From Alphaproteobacteria bacterium (lineage in GTDB: Bacteria > Pseudomonadota > Alphaproteobacteria > DSM-16000 > Inquilinaceae), in contig JANQIX010000026.1 in assembly GCA_028281925.1 (NCBI GenBank), positions 1 through 64,000 of the forward strand: a stretch of DNA of 64,000 nucleotides, read 5' to 3'. The notes under the pieces are model-generated. The model searched no databases. It saw nothing but the letters and a program-made list of their open reading frames with translations, and was not told the origin of the DNA. Positions within the stretch are counted from its first letter, which is position 1; every line of letters starts with the position of its first letter. The position numbers were made by a program, and so were the translations under genes. Below, one piece after another: positions 35,951 to 43,803 of the stretch.

Positions 35951-36964
35951 CTAATGCGGCTCGCCCGCCTGGCGGGTGGAGCCCCGCAGGATCAGGCGGC
36001 AGGCGATCAGCGTCGTTTCCGGAACGATGTCGTCTTCGGCGACCATGGCCAGCGCGACCTCGGTGATCCGGTCGAGCATGCGGTTGAACGGCAGATGGAC
36101 GCTGGTCAGGTCGTAGCCGCGCCAGGCCGCCATCGGGATGTTGTCCATGCCGATCACGCCGACATCGTCGGGGACGCGCCGGCCGTGGCCGCTCATGCCG
36201 TCGATCAGGCCGAGTGCGGTCAGGTCGTTGGCGCACAGCACGGCATCGGGGGGGGCCGGCATCGCGATCAGGCGGTCGGCTGCATCGAGCCCCGCCTGGT
36301 AGGTGTAGTCGCCCGGCAGTTCGGCGATGGCCGAGAGCCCTTCATCCCGCAGGCCCTGGCGGAACCCGGCGGTGCGTGCCTCATTGGTCCAGGCGCCGGC
36401 GGTGCCCTCGACGATCGCGATGCGCCGGTACCCGCAGTCCGCAAGGTGATGGGCGGCCAGGCGCCCGCCCTGCTCCACATCCGCGCAGACCGACACGGCA
36501 TCGCTGCCGTATTCGACGCGGTTGAGAAGCGCCACCTTCAGGCCCGCGCGGCGGCAGGCCGCAATCATGCCCCTGCTGACGGACAGAGACGTCAGGATCG
36601 CGCAGCCAACCTGGTATTGTTGCAAGGTCGGAATGATCGACTCGATGGGTTGATCCGGGCGCAGGCGCACCGTGATGGCGATCAGGCCGGCGGCCTGCAG
36701 CCGCTCCGTCATTTCTTCCAGGAGGATGGCGTGGAACGGGTTGGTCAGGCCGCCGATGACGATGCCGACAATGCGGCTGCGCTGCGAGATCAGGGCCTGG
36801 GCGATGGCGTTGGGCCGATAGCCCAGGGCGTCCGCCGCCTCCAGGATCCGGGTCCGTGTTTCCGATGCGACGAAGGCGCCAGGCGTAAATGCCCGGTTCA
36901 CGGTGGACCGTGACACGCCAAGCGTGTTGGCAACATCAAGAGCCGTCACTCGCTGCCTTGCCAA
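35951..36964 (-). CDS. LacI-family regulator of the DctPQM operon
   Basis: A 337-residue repressor. The HTH is TALDVANTLGVSRSTVNRAF, followed by LGYRPNAIAQALISQRSRIVG (hinge) and a periplasmic-binding-protein-like sensor domain with GVIGMDNIPMAAWRGYDLTSV. No ATG is available; a TTG at 36964 has GAGGG about 10 bases upstream and is preferred to a TTG at 37036 that lacks a ribosome site. It is divergent from the TRAP operon, and two palindromes with a CG centre lie between them. It probably represses the operon until its substrate binds. Confidence 0.85.
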   Translation of the reverse strand: MARQRVTALDVANTLGVSRSTVNRAFTPGAFVASETRTRILEAADALGYRPNAIAQALISQRSRIVGIVIGGLTNPFHAILLEEMTERLQAAGLIAITVRLRPDQPIESIIPTLQQYQVGCAILTSLSVSRGMIAACRRAGLKVALLNRVEYGSDAVSVCADVEQGGRLAAHHLADCGYRRIAIVEGTAGAWTNEARTAGFRQGLRDEGLSAIAELPGDYTYQAGLDAADRLIAMPAPPDAVLCANDLTALGLIDGMSGHGRRVPDDVGVIGMDNIPMAAWRGYDLTSVHLPFNRMLDRITEVALAMVAEDDIVPETTLIACRLILRGSTRQAGEPH

Positions 36965-37047
36965 GCCGTCTTTTCCCTCGTTTCGCCGGCCGGGTGACGA
37001 GGATTGCGACCGATCCGTCCCCTGACAAGCAGCCAAGCACCAGAGTT

Positions 37048-37061
37048 TGCGCTCGTGCGCA
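37048..37061. promoter_or_regulatory. LacI-type operator, regulator side
   Basis: TGCGCTCGTGCGCA, a 14-bp near-palindrome with a CG centre, lies just upstream of the lacI-type gene. It has the same layout as the site at 37125. Confidence 0.6.
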
Positions 37062-37124
37062 GGATTCTGTCCACAAGAAACATTGAAGGCTGTTGACAGA
37101 TCAATATATCAGGGCATAGCGTTC

Positions 37125-37138
37125 TGCACACGAGTGCA
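37125..37138. promoter_or_regulatory. LacI-type operator, TRAP side
   Basis: TGCACACGAGTGCA, a 14-bp palindrome with a CG centre, lies 48 bases before the dctP ATG. Two sites 77 bases apart would allow looping by a LacI-type dimer of dimers. Confidence 0.65.
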
Positions 37139-37185
37139 ATCGCAGCACATCAGAACGATTATTTCCAAGATTGGGGGGAACAACC

Positions 37186-38205
37186 ATGCGCGCATCCGTT
37201 GGCACCATGCGTGCCGCACTCTTGGGCACCACCGCTTTGGTTCTGACCACGGCCCCTGCCCTGGCCGATACGGTCGAATGGGACCTGGCCCTGTTCGGCA
37301 GCCCCGCTTTCCGCGTCGCCGGTGAGGCGCTGGCGTCTTACGTGAACGAAAACAGCGGCGGCTCGTTCACCATCGAGGTCCATGCCGGCACGCTATCGCC
37401 GGCCCGCGAGGTGCTCGACAACCTGTCGATCGGCGCCTTCCAGCTGGGCTATGTGGTGTCGTCCTATCACCCGGCCCGCAACCCGGTGGTCTCCGTGCTC
37501 GATCTGCCCTTCCTGCCGATCGAGACGATGGAGCAGCGTGTTCAGGTGGCTGAAGCGCTGTTCGATCACGAGGCTGCTGTTGAAGAATTCGGCCGCTGGA
37601 ACACCGTCCCGGTCATGGCCGTGGTCCAGCCCAACTATGAAGTCATGGGCAATGGCGCCATTCCGGACAGCCTGGACGCCTTCGACGGCATGCGCATGAA
37701 GGCGACCAGCGGCATCGGCAACGCCTTAGGCCATTTCGGAGCCGTAACGGTCTCGCTGACCGGGGCGGAGCAGTACAACGCGCTGCAGACCGGCGTGATC
37801 GACGCCGTGGCGGCGACGCCGTCGGCCCATGGCGGCTGGAACCTCTATGAGATCTCCGAGTGGTACACGGTGGGCATGGATGCCGGCACGGCCCATGTCT
37901 CGCTGGCGGCCAACCGCGATGCCTATCAGTCGCTGTCGGACGAGCATCGCGCGCTGCTGGACGAGGCGGTGGAACATGCCTATGCGATGACCATCCAGGC
38001 CCAGTCGGAGGCGGCGGACACCTATCTGCCGCTGTTGGAGGAACATGGCCTGCAGCGGGTCGAAGTGCCGCAGGAGATGCTGGATCGCCTGCGGGAAGAG
38101 GCCGCCCGTCCGGTCTGGGATGCCTATGTCGCGGAGCTGGAGTCGAACGATCTTCCCGGACAGGAGATCCTGGACTTCGTCCTGAATTTCGAAGCCACCA
38201 ACTGA
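37186..38205 (+). CDS. TRAP transporter substrate-binding protein (DctP family)
   Basis: A 339-residue periplasmic receptor with a signal peptide (MRASVGTMRAALLGTTALVL, cleavage after ALA). PAREVLDNLSIGAFQLGYV, VMGNGAIPDSLDAFDGMRMK (with the substrate-carboxylate-binding arginine in GMRMKAT) and QYNALQTGVIDAVAATPSA are DctP landmarks. The ATG at 37186 has GGGGGG 7 bases upstream. The ligand is probably an organic acid, since TRAP receptors bind carboxylates through that arginine. It is the first gene of a DctPQM operon. Confidence 0.92.
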   Translation: MRASVGTMRAALLGTTALVLTTAPALADTVEWDLALFGSPAFRVAGEALASYVNENSGGSFTIEVHAGTLSPAREVLDNLSIGAFQLGYVVSSYHPARNPVVSVLDLPFLPIETMEQRVQVAEALFDHEAAVEEFGRWNTVPVMAVVQPNYEVMGNGAIPDSLDAFDGMRMKATSGIGNALGHFGAVTVSLTGAEQYNALQTGVIDAVAATPSAHGGWNLYEISEWYTVGMDAGTAHVSLAANRDAYQSLSDEHRALLDEAVEHAYAMTIQAQSEAADTYLPLLEEHGLQRVEVPQEMLDRLREEAARPVWDAYVAELESNDLPGQEILDFVLNFEATN

Positions 38206-38221
38206 CGGCCTGGCAGCCTCA

Positions 38222-38275
38222 GCAGGGCGGAGCAGGCGCCCCGCCCTGCCCCCTCGCGCGCCGCCTCGCGGCGCG
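38222..38275 (+). terminator. Tandem hairpins between dctP and dctQ
   Basis: A perfect 9-bp stem GCAGGGCGG / CCGCCCTGC (38222-38249) is followed by a 7-bp stem CGCGCCG / CGGCGCG (38257-38275). No T-run follows. Such structures probably stabilise or partly terminate the transcript so that the receptor exceeds the permease subunits. Confidence 0.5.
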
Positions 38276-38293
38276 GTGCGGGAACACGATCCG

Positions 38294-38881
38294 ATGACCA
38301 CAGCATCGCCCAAGGCAGACGGTGCAGCCCCCATGCTGCGCGCTGCCGACTCCGCTCTCGGCCGCGTCGAATGGCTGACCGCCTGGATCGGCGGGGTCAC
38401 CATCTTCGCGCTCATGATCATGATCGCAGCCGAGGTGATCCTGCGCCGGGTCTTCGAAGCGCCGATCCGCGGCCAGGTCGACGTTACCGAACTGACGATG
38501 GTGAGCTTCGGCGTCCTGTGCGTGTCCTACTGCTATCGCCACGCCGGGCATATCCGTATGGACCTGCTGCTGAAGGTCCTGCGCGGTCGTGGGCGGTGGA
38601 TCGCCGAGGTCGTGGTGACATTGATCGCCTTTGCCGTGGTCACGGTGCTGCTGCCCGGCGCGTGGTCGCATTTCGAGCGGGCGTTCGAATTCGGCGACAG
38701 CACCATCGGCATCAGCCTGCCGACCTGGCCATCGAAGCTGGCGGTCGCGGTCGGTCTGGGCATCCTGTGGCTTCGGCTGCTGCTGGCCTTCTGGGTCTAC
38801 GGCCGCCTCGTCATCGATCCCGCGGCCGCGCCCGTCGCGGTGCCCGTGCCGCCAGATCCCCGCGAAGACATGGACGCGTGA
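38294..38881 (+). CDS. TRAP transporter small permease (DctQ family)
   Basis: A 195-residue membrane protein with four helices. It includes ADSALGRVEWLTAWIGGVTI, RRVFEAPIRGQVDVTELTMV and YCYRHAGHIRMDLLLKVL, the conserved DctQ core with the GH-IR-D segment. The ATG at 38294 is preferred to the upstream GTG at 38276. It forms the membrane complex with the DctM subunit encoded 3 bases downstream. Confidence 0.9.
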   Translation: MTTASPKADGAAPMLRAADSALGRVEWLTAWIGGVTIFALMIMIAAEVILRRVFEAPIRGQVDVTELTMVSFGVLCVSYCYRHAGHIRMDLLLKVLRGRGRWIAEVVVTLIAFAVVTVLLPGAWSHFERAFEFGDSTIGISLPTWPSKLAVAVGLGILWLRLLLAFWVYGRLVIDPAAAPVAVPVPPDPREDMDA

Positions 38882-38884
38882 GCC

Positions 38885-40186
38885 ATGGACCCGGTGACCC
38901 TTGGCGCGCTCGGCTTCGTCTTCCTGATCCTCTTGATCCTGCTGGGCGTGCACATCGCCTTTGCAACCGCCATGACAGGGTTCCTGGGCATCGCGATCCT
39001 GCGCGACCCAACCGTCGCGGCGAATATCAGCGGCATCATCCCCCATTCCACGGCGTCGAACTATCTGTTCAGCGTGCTGCCGATGTTCATCCTGATCGGC
39101 TTCTTCGCCCATGCCAGCGGCATGGTCACCGGTGCCTATCGCGCGGCCCGGGCCTGGATGGGGTGGATGCCGGGGGGACTTGCCATCGCCACAGTCTTCG
39201 CCGCCGCGGGATTCGGTGCCGTCTCCGGCGCCAGCCAGGCAACCGCCGCCGTGTTCGCCCGCGTGGCTATCCCGGAGCTGTTGCGGCTCAAATACAACCC
39301 CGCATTGTCGGCCGCGGCCGTCGCGGCCAGCGGCACGCTCGCCTCGCTGATCCCGCCCAGTGCGGCCCTGGTGGTCTACGGCGCGATCGTCGACCAGTCG
39401 ATCGGCCGGCTGCTGCTCGCCGGTTTCATTCCGGGCGTGTTCTCCGCCGCCGTCTACGGCGTGTTCCTGTTCTTCCGCTTCGCCATGCGGCCGGAGCTCG
39501 GGGCACCGATCCGCCATGTCGGTTGGGCCGAACGGGCCGCCAGCATGGGCGGCGTCGCGCCCATCCTGATGGTCATGGGCATGATCCTCGGCGGCATGAG
39601 CACAGGCTGGACCACGCCGACGGAGGCCGGCGCCTTTGGCGCCTTCATCGTCTTCGCCTATGCGCTGATCCGGCGGAAGCTGTCGTGGACTGGCCTCAAC
39701 ACCTCGTTGATGGAAACGGCCAAGCTCACGGTCATGATCTTCACGACCTTCTGGGGCGTTTTCATCTTCGCCCGGTTTCTGGCCTTCAGCGGCCTGCCGA
39801 CCGAGGTGGCGCAATGGATCGTCGGCCTGCCCCTGCCGCCCACGGCCGTTCTGGTCGTCATCCTATTGGTCTACGCCTTTCTCGGCATGTTCATGAGCGC
39901 ATCGGGCATGATGCTGCTCACCCTGCCGGTGATCTTCCCTGCCATTGTCGAGCTGGGGATCGACCCGATCCTGTTCGGCATTCTGGTGGTCAAGATGATC
40001 GAGATCGGGCTGGTGACACCGCCGGTGGGCTTGAACGTCTATGTCGTCGGCGGCATCCGCCCGGACATTCCCGTCCATGCCATCTTCCGCGCGGCCTGGC
40101 CGTTCGTGGTGATGGATGTCCTCACCGTCGGGCTGTTGATCGCCTTCCCCGGCATCGTGCTGTTCCTGCCCAACCTGCTCATGTGA
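38885..40186 (+). CDS. TRAP transporter large permease (DctM family)
   Basis: A 433-residue protein with about 12 membrane segments. LPMFILIGFFAHASGM, GFGAVSGASQATAAVFARVAIP, ASGTLASLIPPSAALVVYGAI and GLVTPPVGLNVYVVGGI are the hallmark DctM stretches. It carries sodium-coupled uptake of the ligand delivered by the DctP receptor. Confidence 0.93.
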   Translation: MDPVTLGALGFVFLILLILLGVHIAFATAMTGFLGIAILRDPTVAANISGIIPHSTASNYLFSVLPMFILIGFFAHASGMVTGAYRAARAWMGWMPGGLAIATVFAAAGFGAVSGASQATAAVFARVAIPELLRLKYNPALSAAAVAASGTLASLIPPSAALVVYGAIVDQSIGRLLLAGFIPGVFSAAVYGVFLFFRFAMRPELGAPIRHVGWAERAASMGGVAPILMVMGMILGGMSTGWTTPTEAGAFGAFIVFAYALIRRKLSWTGLNTSLMETAKLTVMIFTTFWGVFIFARFLAFSGLPTEVAQWIVGLPLPPTAVLVVILLVYAFLGMFMSASGMMLLTLPVIFPAIVELGIDPILFGILVVKMIEIGLVTPPVGLNVYVVGGIRPDIPVHAIFRAAWPFVVMDVLTVGLLIAFPGIVLFLPNLLM

Positions 40187-40197
40187 GATCCCTGGAT

Positions 40198-41088
40198 ATG
40201 ACTCTGGAAATCCGCGACGAACGCCTGTTGGACCTGATTGCCGAGGATGCCGAGCTGGAGCGGCTGGCGACCGGCTTCGGCTTCACCGAAGGCCCGATCT
40301 GGCATCCGACGGAGCACACGCTGATCTTCTCCGACATTCAGGAAAGCCGGCAGTATCGCTGGACCGGCACCGACGGGGTCAGCCTGTTCCGCACGCCCAG
40401 CAACCAGGCCAACGGCAACGCGTTCGACCGTCAGGGCCGCGTAGTCACCTGCGAGCATGCGTCGTCACAGGTCGTCCGCCACGAACATGGCGGCAAGCTG
40501 GTGCGCCCAATCGCAACCCACTGGGAAGGCCGGCAGCTCAACAGTCCCAACGACATCGTCGTCGACGGCCGCGGGCGCATCTGGTTCACCGACCCCAGCT
40601 TCGGCCGGATCCGGGAGGATCTCGGCATCTTGCGCGAGCAGGAATTGGGCTTCAAAGGTGTCTTTCGCCTTGACCCGGACGGAACCCTGGCGCTGGTTGC
40701 CGATGATTTCCAACAGCCCAACGGTCTGTGCTTCGACCGCGAAGAGGGCCGCCTGTTCGTCAATGACAGCTGGGGACCGACGATCCGCGTGTTCGACGTG
40801 GCGGCCGACGGCGCACTCTCCGGCGGCGCCGTTTGGGCCACCATAGGCGGCCAAGGCGAGGGCGTGCCCGACGGCATGAAGATCGATGCCGCGGGCAATC
40901 TCTACTGCAACGGCCCTGGCGGCGTGCATGTGCTGACGTCTGATGCCATCTGTCTTGGCGTGATCCGGACGCCGGAGAAGTCGACCAACTTCACGTTCGC
41001 CGGGCCCGGTCTCCGCGACCTGGTGATCACCGCCTCGACCTCCGTCTACCGCATCGAAACGAAGACCGTCGGGCTGCCGGCGTTCTGA
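40198..41088 (+). CDS. SMP-30/gluconolactonase-family lactonase
   Basis: A 296-residue six-bladed beta-propeller hydrolase. The metal-site motifs are FTEGPIWHPTEHTLIFSDI (Glu), NSPNDIVVDGRGRIWFTDPSFG (Asn, Asp region) and VNDSWGP. It likely opens a sugar lactone in the pathway for the compound imported by the adjacent TRAP system. The ATG at 40198 begins 11 bases after the dctM-type stop; the frame is open far upstream through the permease genes only as a shadow. Confidence 0.88.
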   Translation: MTLEIRDERLLDLIAEDAELERLATGFGFTEGPIWHPTEHTLIFSDIQESRQYRWTGTDGVSLFRTPSNQANGNAFDRQGRVVTCEHASSQVVRHEHGGKLVRPIATHWEGRQLNSPNDIVVDGRGRIWFTDPSFGRIREDLGILREQELGFKGVFRLDPDGTLALVADDFQQPNGLCFDREEGRLFVNDSWGPTIRVFDVAADGALSGGAVWATIGGQGEGVPDGMKIDAAGNLYCNGPGGVHVLTSDAICLGVIRTPEKSTNFTFAGPGLRDLVITASTSVYRIETKTVGLPAF

Positions 41089-41100
41089 GGAGAGTGACCC

Positions 41101-41598
41101 ATGACCGAGACGGACATCCCGCCGTCCATTGACAACCCCGACCGCCCTACCCTGATCCGGCCACAGCTGACCGGGGTCAACGAACGGTCCGGCCTGACGC
41201 GGATGCAGGTCCGCGGCCTGACGACCGCGACGGACGAGCCGGTGGAAAAGGGCGGCACCGACAGCGCGCCGACGCCGCTGGAAACGGCGCTGGCGGCCCT
41301 GGTGGGTTGCGAAGGTGTAATCATCAAAGGCGTGGCCCAGGCAATCGGCTTCGCCTACGACCGCGCCGAGTTCCGATGTGAAGGTGTCTCAGACCTGCGC
41401 GGCGCGCGCGGCGTCCGGGGCGTGCGGCCGCATTTCCAGTCGGTCGACCTGTCGATCACTCTGACGACGGATGAGCCGGAGGACCGCGTCGCCAAACTGG
41501 TCCGCAATGTGGAGCAGCGTTGCCCCGTGATGAACCTCTTCAAGGCCGCGGGCGTCGACATGATCGTGCACTGGACCACCCGCCCGACCGGGCGATGA
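41101..41598 (+). CDS. OsmC-family protein
   Basis: A 165-residue protein. The two peroxidatic-type cysteines are in ALVGCEGVIIKGVAQ and EQRCPVMNLFKAAGVD. OsmC/Ohr relatives reduce organic hydroperoxides, although many genome-annotated OsmC proteins have unknown substrates. GGAGAG lies 6 bases before the ATG, and it follows the lactonase by 12 bases, so it is probably the last gene of the TRAP operon. Confidence 0.85.
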   Translation: MTETDIPPSIDNPDRPTLIRPQLTGVNERSGLTRMQVRGLTTATDEPVEKGGTDSAPTPLETALAALVGCEGVIIKGVAQAIGFAYDRAEFRCEGVSDLRGARGVRGVRPHFQSVDLSITLTTDEPEDRVAKLVRNVEQRCPVMNLFKAAGVDMIVHWTTRPTGR

Positions 41599-41607
41599 TG
41601 GGCCGCC

Positions 41608-42375
41608 CTAGTCGGCGGTCCAGCCGCCGTCGACCATGATCGCCGTACCGGTGACGAGCGCTCCGGCGTCGGAGGCCAGATAGGTCACGGCACCCATGAT
41701 GTCCGACACCTCGCCGACGCGGCCCAGCTTGATCTTTTCCGTCAGCCAGCGGACACGGTCGGGGTTGTCGAAAGTCACCTGGGTCAACGACGTGCGGATG
41801 AAGGTCGGGCACACCGTGTTGACGCGGATGCCGTGCGGCCCCCATTCGATCGCCATCGCCTTGGTGAAGCCTTCCACGGCGAATTTCGAGGCGCAGTAGA
41901 CGGCGCGGTCGATGCCGCCCACATGGCCCATCTGGCTTGAGATGGTGATCAGCGACCCCGGCTTGCCGGCGGCGATCAGCCCCTTGGCGACAGCGCGCGT
42001 GAGGAAGTAGGCGCCGCGAACATTGATGCCCATCACGGCATCGAAGTCCGCCGACACCGTCTCCAGCGCAGGGCCATGGCGGGCCGACCCGGCACTGTTG
42101 ACCAGCACATCGAACGGCCCGTGGTCCGCAACGGCCTGCTGTGTCGCGTCAATGTCCGCAACGTCCAGCACCAGGGCTTCGGCGGCATGGCCGCGGCTTC
42201 GAAAGGCATCCACGACCTCAGCCAAGGCGGCCTCGCCGCGGGCGGCCAGAACCACGCGGGCACCGGCATCGGCCAGCGCCACGGCGCAGCCGAGCCCGAT
42301 ACCCGAAGACGCGCCCGCGACCAGAGCGACTTTCCCGTCAAGCCGGAAGCTGGGTGACTGCGGCAAGTCGATCAC
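41608..42375 (-). CDS. SDR-family oxidoreductase
   Basis: A 255-residue short-chain dehydrogenase. The cofactor motif is VAGASSGIGLGCAVALADAG, the structural motif NSAGS, and the active site YCASKFAVEGFTKAM with Ser upstream in LITISSQMG. An Asp/Arg pair after the second strand (LAARGE) suggests possible NADP use. The GTG at 42375 has GGAGG 8 bases upstream, favoured over the GTG at 42390. It is convergent with the OsmC gene and follows the HisD-like gene. It likely oxidises a hydroxyl of the imported sugar acid or polyol (inference). Confidence 0.88.
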   Translation of the reverse strand: MIDLPQSPSFRLDGKVALVAGASSGIGLGCAVALADAGARVVLAARGEAALAEVVDAFRSRGHAAEALVLDVADIDATQQAVADHGPFDVLVNSAGSARHGPALETVSADFDAVMGINVRGAYFLTRAVAKGLIAAGKPGSLITISSQMGHVGGIDRAVYCASKFAVEGFTKAMAIEWGPHGIRVNTVCPTFIRTSLTQVTFDNPDRVRWLTEKIKLGRVGEVSDIMGAVTYLASDAGALVTGTAIMVDGGWTAD

Positions 42376-42446
42376 GCACTGGTCCTCCACAAGGGGGACA
42401 TCAGGCGGAAAGGCACGAGGCCGCCCGTCCGCCGGTCGCCCCGACC

Positions 42447-43754
42447 CTAGTCCGCCGCGGCGCCATAGGGAACATTGCGGCCGCCATAGCGGCGAACTCG
42501 GACATTCGCCTGCTCGGCATGGCCGACGAAGCCTTCCAGCATGCAGAGGCGTGAGCAGTATTCGCCGATCGTCGCCGCCGCTTGATCCGTCAGCACCTTC
42601 TGATAGCTGTGCGTCTTCAGGTACTTGCCGACCCAGAGACCGCCCGTATAGCGCCCGGCCTTCTTGGTCGGCAGGGTGTGGTTGGTGCCGATCACCTTGT
42701 CGCCGTTGGCGACATTGGTGCGCGGGCCCAGGAACAGGGCGCCGTAGCTGGTCATGTTTTCCAGGAACCAGTCGTCGCGGTCGGTCATCACCTGCACGTG
42801 TTCCGCGGCGATGTCGTTGGCGACCTGCAGCATCTCGTCATAGGTGTCGCAGACGATCACCTCGCCATAATCGCGCCAGCTCACCGAAGCGGTCTCGGCG
42901 GTCGGCAGGATCGCGAGCAGGCGATCCACCTCCGCCATGGTCTGTTCCGCGAGCCTGCGGGAGTTCGTGACCAGCACGGCCGGGGAGTCGTATCCATGCT
43001 CCGCTTGGCCTAACAGGTCGGTGGCGCACATCTCCGCGTCCACGGTCTCATCCGCGATCACCATGGTCTCGGTCGGGCCGGCCAGCAGGTCGATGCCGAT
43101 GCGGCCGAACAGCTGGCGCTTGGCCTCGGCGACATAGGCATTACCGGGACCGACGATCATATGCACCGGGTCGATGGTGGCCGTGCCGATGGCCATGGCG
43201 CCCACGCCCTGAATGCCGCCGAGCGCATAGATCTCATGGGCGCCGCCGAGATGCATGGCCGCAACGACAGCGGGGTTCGGCTCCCCCTTGAACGGCGGGG
43301 TGGCGGCGACGATGCGCGGCACGCCGGCGACCGAGGCCGTCAGCACCGACATATGGGCCGATGCGACCATCGGGAACTTGCCCGCGGGCACATAACAGCC
43401 GACGGACTGTACCGGGATGGTCTTGTGGCCGAGGATCACGCCGGGGATGGTTTCGATCTCCACATCCAGCATGGTGGAGCGCTGCGCCTCGGCGAATTTG
43501 CGGATCTGCGCCTGGGCAAAGCGGATATCCTCCATGTCCCGTTCGGACACGCGGGCCATCAGCGCCTCGATTTCCGATGGCGACAGGCGGAAGGTCTCCG
43601 GCGAATAGCCGTCGAACTTCTGGCTTAGCTCGCGCACCGCCGCATCGCCGCGCTCTTCGATGTCGCGCAAGGTGGTCTCGACGACGGCGCGGACCTTGGC
43701 GTCATCGGCCGCCCGATCGGCCTCGGGCTTGCCGCGTTTCAGATAGTGGATCAT
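42447..43754 (-). CDS. HisD-like NAD-dependent dehydrogenase of a catabolic cluster
   Basis: A 435-residue histidinol-dehydrogenase-family enzyme. Catalytic and zinc residues are kept: [11 protein letters not shown] (Gln, His), [10 protein letters not shown] (Glu-His), [15 protein letters not shown] (Asp, His) and [10 protein letters not shown] (His). A histidine operon is absent and the neighbours are TRAP transporter, SDR and aldolase genes. HisD homologues in such places, like HpsN acting on sulfopropanediol, serve catabolism rather than histidine synthesis. The substrate is open. Confidence 0.85.
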   Translation of the reverse strand: MIHYLKRGKPEADRAADDAKVRAVVETTLRDIEERGDAAVRELSQKFDGYSPETFRLSPSEIEALMARVSERDMEDIRFAQAQIRKFAEAQRSTMLDVEIETIPGVILGHKTIPVQSVGCYVPAGKFPMVASAHMSVLTASVAGVPRIVAATPPFKGEPNPAVVAAMHLGGAHEIYALGGIQGVGAMAIGTATIDPVHMIVGPGNAYVAEAKRQLFGRIGIDLLAGPTETMVIADETVDAEMCATDLLGQAEHGYDSPAVLVTNSRRLAEQTMAEVDRLLAILPTAETASVSWRDYGEVIVCDTYDEMLQVANDIAAEHVQVMTDRDDWFLENMTSYGALFLGPRTNVANGDKVIGTNHTLPTKKAGRYTGGLWVGKYLKTHSYQKVLTDQAAATIGEYCSRLCMLEGFVGHAEQANVRVRRYGGRNVPYGAAAD

Positions 43755-43803
43755 GGCGTCTTCGCTCCTTCCACGGTCGCATCATACAGGCCGGTCAGCC
43801 CAG

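Noticed and set aside
38219-39814. Long minus-strand frame opposite dctQ and dctM (531 codons)
   Set aside because: The product is a run of His, Asp, Gln, Arg and Gly typical of the antisense of hydrophobic membrane-protein codons. The plus-strand permeases are clearly real.
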